A DNA stretch of 64,000 nucleotides from Cryobacterium algoritolerans (GCF_004402785.1 NZ_SOFP01000046.1:62001-126000); one strand, 5' to 3'; counted from the first letter of the stretch, positions 8,206 to 18,168 are shown. Notes: generated by a model from the sequence alone, not told the origin. Program-made: numbers and translations.

Positions 8206-8751
8206 GTGCAGGTTGGACCTGGGATAAACCCGCGGCGGCGCGCAGGACAGGGCGTCCCTCGGATGCACGGTGCTGCGGCCGTGCTCGCGCTCGCGGCCGG
8301 CCTCGGCCTGGGACTGTCCGGCTGCGTCGGTTCGACGCCCACGTCCCCGTCTCCCTCGCCGACCGCCCAGGCGCTGACCGCCCAGGCGCCGACAGCGGCT
8401 CCCGCCCCTCCGCCCGGCCCGACCCTTCGGCCGAAGCTGGACGCGCGCACCAATCTCGCCTATTACGATTTCGTGGCGTCCGGTGTCGTGGCCGCCAACC
8501 CGGCGGCCGGTGGCCGCGACTTCATCGACGCGCTAGTGGCAGGCGGCTTCGACAGGGCCCAGATGGAGGTGACCTTCGACGAGACCAGCGCGGCGCTCGC
8601 CGCTGACTCGATCCAGTTCGCCGTGCGCTTCGACGGGGAATGCCTGATCGGGCAGAACGGACCCGCCACAGGCGGCTACCACGGAACCGTCATGCCGTTG
8701 CTGGCGAGCGGAACGTGTCTGGTCGGGGCCACTCGGCAAATAGACTGGTAA
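8206..8751 (+). CDS. Secreted lipoprotein, DUF6993-like
   Basis: A 181-residue predicted lipoprotein. An Arg-rich N-terminus is followed by a hydrophobic stretch (AAAVLALAAGLGLGL) and the lipobox LSGC with the lipidated cysteine near residue 40. A Pro/Thr/Ser/Ala-rich linker leads to a compact domain of roughly 100 residues with two cysteines (GECLIG and GTCLVG) that may form a disulfide. The domain looks like an uncharacterised actinobacterial lipoprotein domain I know as DUF6993; the name is from memory. The GTG at 8206 has GAAAGGA upstream; an internal ATG at residue 20 would also give a good signal peptide. It ends five bases before ettA. Confidence 0.78.
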   Translation: MQVGPGINPRRRAGQGVPRMHGAAAVLALAAGLGLGLSGCVGSTPTSPSPSPTAQALTAQAPTAAPAPPPGPTLRPKLDARTNLAYYDFVASGVVAANPAAGGRDFIDALVAGGFDRAQMEVTFDETSAALAADSIQFAVRFDGECLIGQNGPATGGYHGTVMPLLASGTCLVGATRQIDW

Positions 8752-8756
8752 GCACT

Positions 8757-10439
<1,683 letters not shown>

Positions 10440-10446
10440 GACCACG

Positions 10447-10941
10447 ATGAAGCTGCACGTGCCGATCTTGTTGCGCTGGTCCGACCTGGACGCGTACGGC
10501 CATGTCAACAACGCCGCGATGCTGCGCCTCCTCGAGGAGGCGCGCATCCAGGCCTTCTGGCTGGACGAGGATGCTATCGAGCCGGCGCTCGGCGCGAGCA
10601 CCGCGGTTCTCGACGGCCGGCCAGGGGCGGCGACGCTGACGCTGATCGCCCGGCTCGAGGCCGAATACCTTGCCCAGATCCCCTACCTTCGGCAGCCGGT
10701 CGTCGTGCGGCTCTGGCTGGGCAAGCTCGGAGGAGCCAGCCTCGAGGTCTGCTACGAGGTGTGGAGCCCGGATGGCGTGCTGCCTGCTGTGCTCTACGCA
10801 CGCGCGAGCACCACGATCGTGCTGGTCGACGCCGCCACCGAGCGGCCGCGTAAGATCAGCCCGACCGAGCGCGACGCCTGGACGCCCTACCTGGACGAGC
10901 CGATCAGGTTCACCCGGCGGGCGTCCGTTCCGGAGGACTAG
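10447..10941 (+). CDS. Acyl-CoA thioesterase, hot-dog fold (4HBT/YbgC-like)
   Basis: A 164-residue hot-dog-fold thioesterase. The signature WSDLDAYGHVNNAAMLRLLEEAR near residues 11-33 contains the Asp and the GHVNN loop of the 4-hydroxybenzoyl-CoA thioesterase/FcbC family; substrates in characterised members are short- to medium-chain or aromatic acyl-CoAs. The start at 10447 has AGGA seven bases upstream and is seven bases past the ettA stop, so the two are co-transcribed. That linkage is common in Actinobacteria, but I know of no mechanistic reason. Substrate is unknown. Confidence 0.9.
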   Translation: MKLHVPILLRWSDLDAYGHVNNAAMLRLLEEARIQAFWLDEDAIEPALGASTAVLDGRPGAATLTLIARLEAEYLAQIPYLRQPVVVRLWLGKLGGASLEVCYEVWSPDGVLPAVLYARASTTIVLVDAATERPRKISPTERDAWTPYLDEPIRFTRRASVPED

Positions 10942-11017
10942 TGTCGCGTGTGCGTTGAATGATTCGCGCTGGGTTAGATGCAGATAGGGGCTGAAGGACC
11001 GCGCCGAGCCGTGTTGG

Positions 11018-14000
11018 TCAGGAAACGAAGCTCAGGTCATCGAAGTAGTAGGTCTGGTCTGACGCCATCGGAGCGTAACCACCGTTACCTCGACCGAAAT
11101 CGAAGAACACCGACACTTTGTTGTACGTGTTCGCCACGTTCAGGGCTGCCGTCGGCTTCGCGATGTCATAGGTCGTTGGGCCGTTGGGAATGTAGTGGGT
11201 GGACGAATCGCCGAAATCGAAGGTCAGGGTTTCCCACGCTCCGGATGTCATCGTGAAGGCGTCGGTCTCGCAGTTGATGCCGGGGTTGCCGGCGTTTTCG
11301 ACTTTCATGCGCACCCGGATGCCGGCAGTGGGGCTGTACACCCGCATCGTCACCTTCGTGCTCATCGAGGTGAACGAGATTGTCGCCACTGACTGATTGG
11401 AGCCGGTGGACACCGTTGTGCCGCCCCACTGCTCCGATCCGGTGGTCTTGAAGACCTTCGCAACGGTATTGCTGCCACCGGCCGGATCGGGCGCGACCGC
11501 CCCCGCCGCGCCGTAAAGACCGAAGTCGGTCAGCGCGTACTGGACGGCGGCATCATCGAACGTGATCTGCCAGCTGGCTGCCGGAGGTGGCGGCGGTGTT
11601 ACGGCGCCTGTCGGGGCGAGATTCAAATTGTCCAGATAATAGGTCTTTCCGGTTCCGTCGGTACCGAAGTCGAAGAAGATCGAGACCTTGTTGTAGGTGA
11701 ACGCGAGGTTCAGCGCCGCCGTTCCAGGTGCTTGCTTGGCGAAGTCGAACGTCAGAGCTTCCCAGCCGCCGGCCACCGTGGTGGTGGCTTCAGTCTCGCC
11801 CGACTGGGTCGGATCGGCGGCGTTCTCGACCTTCAGCCTCACCGGGATTCCCGCATCCGGCGACCACACCCGAGCTTTCAACATCGTCTTGGTGGCACCG
11901 AACGCAATCGTTTGGACCGCCGTGTTGGGCAGGGTCGAGACTGTGGTGCCCGCCCAAAGTGCGGCACCGACACCCTTGACGACCTGAGCGACCTTGTTGG
12001 CCGCATTGGCCGGGTCAACCACGATGGTCGGGTTCGCACCTCCGAAGCCGGTCAGCGTCGGTGGGGTTGCCTCATCGAAGGTGATGACACTTCCCGAAGG
12101 CGGCGGTGGCGGGGAAACGACCGTGTCGTAGGCCTGCTGAGCAGCGGCGGACACTGTATTGGTATTGCCGGCCGCATCGCTGAACGTTCCCGCGGCCACG
12201 CTGACATTGATGGTCCCGGTTGAATTGACCGCAGGAGCGACGACGAGCGTGGCGTGACTGGCGTCGACCCGGACGAACGTACCTTTGGTGCCGCCTGCAA
12301 CGACGATGTCGTCGGCGGCGAAACTGGTGCCGACGCCCTCGCTGAAGCTGAAGGTGTAGGTGACCTCACCGGTCGCGGTCGCCGCGGCAACGTTGTCGGT
12401 GATGGCGACCGTCGGGGCAACCGTGTCCGGCACCGCAGGGTAGTCCGTCACGGTGACCGGTATGTCGGCGTTGCCGATGATCGATGGCCCCCCGATGCCG
12501 TTGATCACGTTCGAGATCCCACCCTTGCCTTTGTTGGGATCGAGGAAGATCGTGGTCATGTTGTGCAGGCTTCCGGGAGCAAGGGTGTCAGGCACTTCGA
12601 ATGCGTTCGCGGCGAAGATGTCCACGCCCTGGTTGAAGAAGCTGTAGCTGCCCAATGCGTAAGCCTTGAACGTCTTGACCGAGTCGGCGACTTTCAGGGC
12701 AGACCAGCCAGTGACGCCCGGGGCCTGCATCCAGGCCGCCTGGCTCGGCGGGTCATAGGCCAACTCGTTCTGAAAGAAGACGATCTCGCCGCCGTTGCCG
12801 TTCCAGATCACGTTGTGCTGCTGGTAGTGCTCAACGAAGAGTCCGGTGGCGGTGACATTGTCGCCGTTGACGACGACACCGTTCTTGGCGGTATTGATGT
12901 TCCAGCCGACCGTACCCACATTGCCGTGGTCTGCTCGCCAGGCCCAGATGTCATCCAGGATGACGTTGTCGCTGTTGACTTCCAGACTGACGTCGGCCTT
13001 CCCGACGTTCGGTCCGCCGATCCTGAAGAACACATCCTGGAGGCCGGTCGGGTCGGACGAGCTGCTCGTCGCCTTCTTGTCCTTCCTGTCCTTCTTGCTG
13101 CTGCCGATCTGCAGCAGCACGGCCGATTTCTTCGTACCCGCGTCGATCGTGAGGCCGGCGATGTCCACGCCCGGGACGTCATTGACCGCCATCACCACCG
13201 CACCGTTCACCGCGGTCAACGTGGCCATGCCGATACCGAGCACGACGGTGTCGGCCGTTTGGACCTCGATCGTCTTGTCGATGGCGAACACACCCGGTGT
13301 AAAGAGCAGGTTCTTACCGTTCTTGAGTTGCTTGTTGATGGTCTGCACCGAATCGCTCGGCTTGGCCATGTAGAACTTTGCCAGCGGGATACCGCGGCCC
13401 GGCGTCGCACCGTTCTCCCACGTCGGCCCCGTCGAGTTGGTGCCGGGATCAGGGACGAACACCTTGTACTGACCGGCGGAGTCGATGTAGAGATAGGGCT
13501 TCTCTTTGCTTGCAGGGGTCTTGTCGAGTGTGGTGTAGGGGCCGCACACATCCTTGACCGCAGGGAAGCACTCCGCGGGTGCGCCGGCCACGCCGGAGAA
13601 CACCTGGTTCCAGACCCCGTTCGACCAGCCATCAACACTGCTGTTGCGCACGATGTACTGCTGCTGGGACCCGTTGATGACGAAACCCGTCTTCGAATCG
13701 GCAATGAAGCCGCCGCTGGCAAACTGCGGACCATCGGTGCAGTAGTCCATCAATGACAGGTTGCCACCGGTGATGTTGACCCGGCGTACCGGTGAGGCCT
13801 GGGATGCGGCCCAGAAGTTCGCCGAGGCTCGGCACCCTACACCGCCTGTGACGTTGATCGTGAGGTTCGACATCGAGCGCCAGAAGTTGTCCAGCGCGAT
13901 GCACCCGGACGCGGGCCGGCACCGGTTGTAGACCTCCACATGGCCGTTGATGGTGACGTCGGTCGGGTTCTGACCCAACCCAGCCACTTCCGTGTAGTAC

Positions 14001-14380
14001 CCCACCTGGATCATCAGTGGCTGTTCAGCGTTGCCATAGCTCCCCGGCTTGAACAGCAGCGCGTACCGGTTGGTACCCATTTCGTCGTTGATCTGCAGCT
14101 CTTTGATCGCGTCGACCTCAGCCTGGATCTGGCTGGTTGGCATGCTCGGGTCGAAGATCCTCACGTTGGGCCCGAAGTCCGGCTGGTCAGGGCCTGGCCG
14201 TGCAGGGCCTGGTTGTGCAGAGCCTGGCTGCGCGGGGCTCGGCGGAGGTGTCGGCGCCGCGAAGGCGGGAGATGTGCTGGTGAGCGAGATCGCTGCGACC
14301 AGCGCGGTGGCCGTGACCAGGGAGAACAAGCGGCGTCGGCGTTCCGGACGAGCGATGGAAGTGACATTCGGCAGCGACAT
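11018..14380 (-). CDS. Large secreted right-handed beta-helix protein with Ig-like and two carbohydrate-binding-like modules
   Basis: A 1120-residue exported protein. The ATG at 14380 begins a clear signal peptide (RPERRRR, hydrophobic core, cleavage after AFA at about residue 41), then a Pro-rich linker. Residues ~73-640 match a family found in Streptomyces, often labelled adenylyl cyclase or coagulation factor 5/8 protein, that appears to be a parallel beta-helix (pectate-lyase-like); no enzyme activity can be read. An Ig-like domain follows (~653-753, APTVAITDN... FSFSEGVG), then two homologous ~160-residue modules (~765-923, ~937-1120) ending YYLDNL/YYFDDL, which resemble carbohydrate-binding beta-sandwiches. 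A Lys/Asp-rich loop (KKDRKDKK) interrupts the helix. Two LacI-type operators lie upstream. A polysaccharide-binding or depolymerising role is likely but inferred. Confidence 0.8.
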   Translation of the reverse strand: MSLPNVTSIARPERRRRLFSLVTATALVAAISLTSTSPAFAAPTPPPSPAQPGSAQPGPARPGPDQPDFGPNVRIFDPSMPTSQIQAEVDAIKELQINDEMGTNRYALLFKPGSYGNAEQPLMIQVGYYTEVAGLGQNPTDVTINGHVEVYNRCRPASGCIALDNFWRSMSNLTINVTGGVGCRASANFWAASQASPVRRVNITGGNLSLMDYCTDGPQFASGGFIADSKTGFVINGSQQQYIVRNSSVDGWSNGVWNQVFSGVAGAPAECFPAVKDVCGPYTTLDKTPASKEKPYLYIDSAGQYKVFVPDPGTNSTGPTWENGATPGRGIPLAKFYMAKPSDSVQTINKQLKNGKNLLFTPGVFAIDKTIEVQTADTVVLGIGMATLTAVNGAVVMAVNDVPGVDIAGLTIDAGTKKSAVLLQIGSSKKDRKDKKATSSSSDPTGLQDVFFRIGGPNVGKADVSLEVNSDNVILDDIWAWRADHGNVGTVGWNINTAKNGVVVNGDNVTATGLFVEHYQQHNVIWNGNGGEIVFFQNELAYDPPSQAAWMQAPGVTGWSALKVADSVKTFKAYALGSYSFFNQGVDIFAANAFEVPDTLAPGSLHNMTTIFLDPNKGKGGISNVINGIGGPSIIGNADIPVTVTDYPAVPDTVAPTVAITDNVAAATATGEVTYTFSFSEGVGTSFAADDIVVAGGTKGTFVRVDASHATLVVAPAVNSTGTINVSVAAGTFSDAAGNTNTVSAAAQQAYDTVVSPPPPPSGSVITFDEATPPTLTGFGGANPTIVVDPANAANKVAQVVKGVGAALWAGTTVSTLPNTAVQTIAFGATKTMLKARVWSPDAGIPVRLKVENAADPTQSGETEATTTVAGGWEALTFDFAKQAPGTAALNLAFTYNKVSIFFDFGTDGTGKTYYLDNLNLAPTGAVTPPPPPAASWQITFDDAAVQYALTDFGLYGAAGAVAPDPAGGSNTVAKVFKTTGSEQWGGTTVSTGSNQSVATISFTSMSTKVTMRVYSPTAGIRVRMKVENAGNPGINCETDAFTMTSGAWETLTFDFGDSSTHYIPNGPTTYDIAKPTAALNVANTYNKVSVFFDFGRGNGGYAPMASDQTYYFDDLSFVS

Positions 14381-14428
14381 TGCAAGCCTGCTTTCTGCGG
14401 AGGGCCGTTCAGTGCACAGCGGGATGAT

Positions 14429-14438
14429 GGAGCGCTCC
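14429..14438. promoter_or_regulatory. LacI/CebR-like operator 1
   Basis: The perfect palindrome GGAGCGCTCC lies 49 bases before the beta-helix gene start. With flanks it matches 11 of 14 positions of the CebR/CelR operator TGGGAGCGCTCCCA that controls cellulose-utilisation genes in Streptomyces and Thermobifida. Confidence 0.55.
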
Positions 14439-14494
14439 CGGTGGACAGTAAAGCCGGAGCGCAGCCTCGACACAACCTCGCCGAGGAGAAAACG

Positions 14495-14508
14495 TGAGAG
14501 CGCTTTCA
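14495..14508. promoter_or_regulatory. LacI/CebR-like operator 2
   Basis: TGAGAGCGCTTTCA is a near-perfect palindrome with the AGCGCT core of LacI-family operators. Its centre is 68 bp from that of operator 1, compatible with looping by a dimer of dimers. The rest of 14381-14859 contains no gene. Confidence 0.6.
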
Positions 14509-14787
14509 GGAAGAGAATAGTGCCCTCGCTCACCCACGTCAACAGAACGCGTTGATTCGTTGGAAACCGTTCGTCCCGGCACGTTCCGCTTTTCGACCGG
14601 CCTCTCGATGAGCGGGCCAGAACTCGACCTCTGACTTCTGACCCCGTTTTCGGAGGCGAAGAAATGCCTGCGGAAGGCGTCGATAACGTGACCGTACGCG
14701 AGTCAAGCTTCTTGTTTTTCTGCCGCGGCGTTCCCAGCATTTCCGAGATCGTGGCAAGCAATGAGGATTACACAATAAAGCGCGTGA

Positions 14788-14824
14788 GCGGCCCGATCTC
14801 GGGAAAATAGTCTGCTCGGGCCGC
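14788..14824 (-). terminator. Hairpin after the Rieske/DUF2231 operon
   Basis: GCGGCCCGA (14788-14796) and TCGGGCCGC (14816-14824) form a perfect 9-bp stem about 36 bases past the DUF2231 stop on the minus strand; an alternative inner stem CCCGA/TCGGG exists. There is no strong T-tract. Confidence 0.45.
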
Positions 14825-14859
14825 GACCGCGAACCTGAATGAATCAACGACTCGCGACA

Positions 14860-15354
14860 CTAGCGCGGCGTCTCGCTGAACGAGCCCTGCCAGATCGCCC
14901 GGCTGCCGGATTCGCCCACCAGCACGGTCTGCCAGGTGGTCGCGCCGCCGAGGCCGAGGGCCAGCAACACGAGGAGCACGCTCACCGCCGGGCTCCCGGC
15001 TCCGGGGCGCACTCGTCGCCGCCGGTCCTGTAGGGTGTGCCAGAGCCAGACCAGGACGCAGAGCAGGCCGAGGGAGAGCGTCCACGGCCAGAGCGCCCCG
15101 CCCAGGCCCGCATGCACGCCGATCAACGGAGTGGGCGCCACCCGGGCCTGCAACCATGCCCCCGCCTGGGTCGTGAGCGGCACCAGCACGATGACCCCCA
15201 GCCCCAGCGTCGGCAGTCCGACGCCGAGACGTTGGCGCACGGTCCGGAACGCCGCCGCGAGCAGCACGGCCAGGGCCGTGACCGGCACGAGCACGACAAC
15301 GAGGTGCACGAGGAGCACGTGCAGTGGGAGACCGTTGATGGAGTGGACGTCCAT
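14860..15354 (-). CDS. DUF2231 membrane protein
   Basis: A 164-residue integral membrane protein with four hydrophobic segments. The N-terminal LPLHVLLVHLVVVLVPVTALAVLL is the signature of DUF2231, a family often found beside cytochrome, Rieske or other redox genes and containing conserved histidines in the first and third helices (LHVLLVH and GVHAGLGG here) that could bind haem; haem binding is an inference. It starts 13 bases after the Rieske gene on the same strand, so the pair is an operon. The promoter of that operon has the same signature as that of the divergent ECF sigma gene. Confidence 0.85.
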   Translation of the reverse strand: MDVHSINGLPLHVLLVHLVVVLVPVTALAVLLAAAFRTVRQRLGVGLPTLGLGVIVLVPLTTQAGAWLQARVAPTPLIGVHAGLGGALWPWTLSLGLLCVLVWLWHTLQDRRRRVRPGAGSPAVSVLLVLLALGLGGATTWQTVLVGESGSRAIWQGSFSETPR

Positions 15355-15367
15355 GGTCGCCCGATGC

Positions 15368-15820
15368 CTAGCTGGCGGTGACCGAGTTGCCGGCGACCGA
15401 CACCGGCACGGAAACCAGCGGGCTCGGCGCAGGGCCGCCGAGAACCCTGCCCGTCATCGCGTCGAACTTCGAGCCGTGGCACGGGCAATCGAATTCCTTG
15501 CCCACCGGCTTCACCACGCAACCCTGGTGCGTGCACACGGCGCTGAACGCGACCACTTTCCCGGCGGTGGGCTGGCTGACCAGGATCGGCTTCCCGTTGA
15601 GGGACGCCTCGACCGAACCGCCCACCGGGATGTCGGCCAGCTTGGCGACCTCCGTCGAACCTCCCTTGTCGCTCTTCGCGGCGCTGGGCGCCCCGGTGAC
15701 GGCCGGCCCGGTGCTGCAACCGACGAGCGCGACGGCGGTTCCCGCGCCGCCGACCAGGAGGGCGGCGCGACGGGAAATTCCCGGGACGGTCTCGGCTGGA
15801 ACTGTGGTGGAGTTCGTCAT
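15368..15820 (-). CDS. Tat-exported Rieske [2Fe-2S] lipoprotein
   Basis: A 150-residue exported Rieske protein. The N-terminus has a twin-arginine motif (SRRAALL) and a lipobox-like VGC with cysteine 35, so it is probably folded with its cluster inside and then anchored to the outer face of the membrane. The two cluster-binding motifs are CTHQGC (96-101) and CPCHGS (112-117), giving the canonical two Cys plus two His ligands. It is much smaller than QcrA and is not next to cytochrome bc1 genes, so it is a stand-alone electron carrier. With its DUF2231 partner it forms a two-gene operon divergent from the sigma factor and probably dependent on it. Confidence 0.92.
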   Translation of the reverse strand: MTNSTTVPAETVPGISRRAALLVGGAGTAVALVGCSTGPAVTGAPSAAKSDKGGSTEVAKLADIPVGGSVEASLNGKPILVSQPTAGKVVAFSAVCTHQGCVVKPVGKEFDCPCHGSKFDAMTGRVLGGPAPSPLVSVPVSVAGNSVTAS

Positions 15821-15893
15821 GGTTCTCCTTGAACGGGTTAGCGCATAGATTGGGGCGGCAGGGCGATGCTACCCAGTGGACCTGTTACTCAGT

Positions 15894-15921
15894 ACAACGA
15901 CACGGTGACGGTTTCGGTTCA
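15894..15921 (-). promoter_or_regulatory. ECF-type promoter for the Rieske/DUF2231 operon
   Basis: On the minus strand TGAACC (15921-15916) and CGTTGT (15899-15894) are separated by exactly 16 bases. This matches the TGAACC/CGT pattern I recall for Mycobacterium SigL promoters and mirrors the promoter of the divergent sigma gene. Confidence 0.6.
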
Positions 15922-15930
15922 GCGTGCGGG

Positions 15931-15958
15931 TGAACCGCCGTGACTGGTCCGACGTGTT
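15931..15958 (+). promoter_or_regulatory. ECF-type autoregulatory promoter of the sigma/anti-sigma operon
   Basis: TGAACC (15931-15936), 16 bases, then CGTGTT (15953-15958), 18 bases before the sigma start codon. It shares the -35 and the spacing with the promoter on the other strand, which indicates control of both operons by this sigma factor. Confidence 0.65.
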
Positions 15959-15976
15959 AACGACGGGAGGTGCGCG

Positions 15977-16486
15977 GTGACGGATGAGCGAGCCGAACTG
16001 TTGCGTGCCCTCCACAACGAACACGCCCCGGCCCTCTGGCGTTATGTGGTTCGGCTCACCGGGGACGCCGCCCTGGCGGACGATGTGGTGCAGGAAACCC
16101 TGCTCCGGGCCTGGCGCCTGCCGCGCATGCTCGACCAGTCGGAGACATCCGCCAGAGCGTGGCTGTTCACCGTGGCCCGGAACCTCGTCATCGACGATCG
16201 CCGGTCGGCCAGGCACCGGCATGAGGTCACCACCGATCAGCTCCCCGAACGCCTGACGAACGACCAGACCGCAGCCCTGCTGGACTCCTGGCTGGTCGCC
16301 GAGGCCCTGGCCGGGCTGTCTCGCGAACACCGTGCCGTGGTGATCTGCGCGTACTATCGCGGCCAGTCGGTTGCCGAGACCGCCGTGCTGCTCGACATTC
16401 CGCAGGGAACGGTGAAGTCCCGCCTGCACTACGCGTTGCGGGCGATGCGGCTCACGCTGCACGAGCGGGGGGTGAGCGAACGATGA
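15977..16486 (+). CDS. ECF sigma factor, SigL/SigK-like
   Basis: A 169-residue group IV sigma factor. Region 2 spans about residues 10-75 (ALWRYVVRLTGDAALADDVVQETLLRAW, then ARAWLFTVARNLVIDDRR) and region 4 about 105-160 (LAGLSREHRAVVICAYYRGQSVAETAVLLDIPQGTVKSRLHYALRAM). Sequence and gene order resemble the SigL-RslA pair of Mycobacterium tuberculosis, which responds to envelope or thiol-redox cues; that link is by resemblance. The GTG start has GGGAGG seven bases upstream. Its stop overlaps the anti-sigma ATG (ATGA), so the two proteins are translationally coupled. The promoter suggests autoactivation. Confidence 0.93.
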   Translation: MTDERAELLRALHNEHAPALWRYVVRLTGDAALADDVVQETLLRAWRLPRMLDQSETSARAWLFTVARNLVIDDRRSARHRHEVTTDQLPERLTNDQTAALLDSWLVAEALAGLSREHRAVVICAYYRGQSVAETAVLLDIPQGTVKSRLHYALRAMRLTLHERGVSER

Positions 16487-17286
16487 GCGGGCAGGATGAG
16501 TACACCGACTGGGACGCCGCCTATCTGATCGGGGCGCTCTCCGTCGCGGAGCGGCACGAGTACGAGCGTCACCTCTCCGGCTGCGAAAGCTGCACACGGC
16601 TGGTCGCTGAGCTCTCGGCACTGCCCGGACTCCTGGGCACCGTTCCTGCCGAGCAGGCCATCGAGCTCGACCGCCAGCTCGAAGATCCGCACCCTGAGAC
16701 CGGTTCCCCGAGCGCGGGCCTGCTCGCCGGGCCGCGCCAGCTCGAGCAGAGCCTGCCGCTGCTGATCGACCGGGTGCGGCGCCGACGTCGTCGGGCCCGC
16801 GTACTCGTGGCCGGAGCCTTCCTGACGGTGGCTGTCGTCGCGGCCGTGGCCGTCGTCCTGCCCGGGGTGCTGCCCGGGGTGCTGCCCGGGGTGCTGCCCG
16901 GCGCCACGCCGACCGCGGCACCCGTGGCCGCCGCGGCACCTGGCTCCAGCCTGCCCGTCGCAGGCCGCACGGTGATGCAACAGGTCGTGCCCAGCCCGCT
17001 CAGCGCCAGTTTCGTGCTGACCGGCGAACCCTGGGGAACCCGGATCGACTCCTCCTGCAGCTACGCGAAGACCGGCGGAGGCGGAGACTCCGGCAAACGG
17101 GCGTATTCGATGTTCGTGACCGACAGTCGCGGCGCGGCGACGCTCGTGGCGACCTGGCTGGCCGGCCCGGGCACCGCAATCGAGGCCGTCGGCACGTCGA
17201 GTGTCGCCCGGCGCGACATCGCGTCCGTCGACATCCGTCTCGAACCGGACGGCCTCGTGCTGCTGGCCGGCCGGCCGGCGTCCTGA
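16483..17286 (+). CDS. Zinc-binding transmembrane anti-sigma factor (RslA-like)
   Basis: A 267-residue anti-sigma factor that should hold the adjacent ECF sigma inactive at the membrane. The zinc-associated anti-sigma motif HxxxCxxC is H30-C34-C37 (HLSGCESC). One membrane segment follows (about 105-127), then an extracytoplasmic domain of the RskA/RslA type with TRIDSSCSY, YSMFVTDSRGAATLVATW and DIASVDIR strands. A peculiarity is the run VLPGVLPGVLPGVLPG just outside the membrane, encoded by a 12-bp tandem repeat near 16858-16903. A CxxC thiol pair is the usual redox-sensing element in this family; whether it is here is inferred. Confidence 0.92.
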   Translation: MSGQDEYTDWDAAYLIGALSVAERHEYERHLSGCESCTRLVAELSALPGLLGTVPAEQAIELDRQLEDPHPETGSPSAGLLAGPRQLEQSLPLLIDRVRRRRRRARVLVAGAFLTVAVVAAVAVVLPGVLPGVLPGVLPGATPTAAPVAAAAPGSSLPVAGRTVMQQVVPSPLSASFVLTGEPWGTRIDSSCSYAKTGGGGDSGKRAYSMFVTDSRGAATLVATWLAGPGTAIEAVGTSSVARRDIASVDIRLEPDGLVLLAGRPAS

Positions 17287-17292
17287 GCGGGA

Positions 17293-18168
17293 CTACTCGG
17301 CGTTGGTCGGCACGCGCAGCATGCCTTCCTGGGCGACCGTGGCCAGGAGCAGGCCGGACCGGCTGAAAATGCTGCCGGTGGACAGGCCGCGGCCGCCCTG
17401 CGCCGACGGGGAATCCTGCACGTAGAGCATCCACTCGTCGGCGCGACCGAAGCGGTGGAACCACATGGCGTGATCGAGGCTCGCGACTTTGAGCCCGCGG
17501 GTGGCCCAGGCGATACCGTGGCGCCTCATGATCGGTTCCATGATCGAGTAGTCGCTGGCGTAGGCCAGTGCGGCGCGGTGCAGGTCGGGGTCGTCCGGCA
17601 GCGGGCCGAGCGTCTTCATCCAGACGGCCTGGCGCGAGGTGTGCTCGCCGTCCACCGTCAGGTAGATCGGGGACGGGATGTGGCGCATGTCGAATGGGCG
17701 TTCGCTGGCCCAATAGCGTGCGATCGAGTGGTCGACCTTATCCAGGGACTCCGCTGCTGTGGGCAAGGACTCCGGGTCGGGAAGGCCGGCAGGCATGTCG
17801 ATGTGGTGTTCGAGGCCCTGGTCGTCGTCCTGGAACGACGCGATCATCGAGAGGATCGGCCGGCCGTCCTGGTAGGCCTGCGTGCGGCGGGTCGCGAAGG
17901 AGCGCCCGTCGTGGATCCGTTCAACCGAGAACGTGATCGGCTGGCCCACGTCGCCCGGGCGGAGGAAGTAGCCGTGCATCGAGTGCACGTGCCGGTCGTC
18001 CGGTACCGTTCGCATCGCCGCGACGAGCGACTGGGCCAGGACCTGTCCGCCGAAAACCCGGCCGAGCGGCATCCATTGCGATGGCCCGGTGAAGATGTCC
18101 TCGCTGGTGCGGGCACCCGTGTCGGTGAGGTCGAGGGCGGTCAGGAGACCTTGCATTGGCTCGTCCAT
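17293..18168 (-). CDS. tesB: Acyl-CoA thioesterase II
   Basis: A 291-residue TesB with the double hot-dog fold. Family landmarks are GRVFGGQVLAQSL, HSMHGYFLRPGD, RIHDGRSFATRRT in the first half and the catalytic Asp in SLDHAMWFHRF in the second. It hydrolyses medium- and long-chain acyl-CoAs to free acids and CoA. The ATG at 18168 is preceded by GAGGAGG. It converges on the anti-sigma gene with a six-base gap and diverges from the hypothetical gene at 18239. A housekeeping role in fatty-acid turnover is the safe reading. Confidence 0.95.
   Translation of the reverse strand: MDEPMQGLLTALDLTDTGARTSEDIFTGPSQWMPLGRVFGGQVLAQSLVAAMRTVPDDRHVHSMHGYFLRPGDVGQPITFSVERIHDGRSFATRRTQAYQDGRPILSMIASFQDDDQGLEHHIDMPAGLPDPESLPTAAESLDKVDHSIARYWASERPFDMRHIPSPIYLTVDGEHTSRQAVWMKTLGPLPDDPDLHRAALAYASDYSIMEPIMRRHGIAWATRGLKVASLDHAMWFHRFGRADEWMLYVQDSPSAQGGRGLSTGSIFSRSGLLLATVAQEGMLRVPTNAE

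Noticed and set aside
12254-13756. 500-residue plus-strand frame inside the beta-helix gene
   Set aside because: Antisense to a protein with clear signal peptide and domains; rich in Val/Asp/Arg as expected of a shadow.
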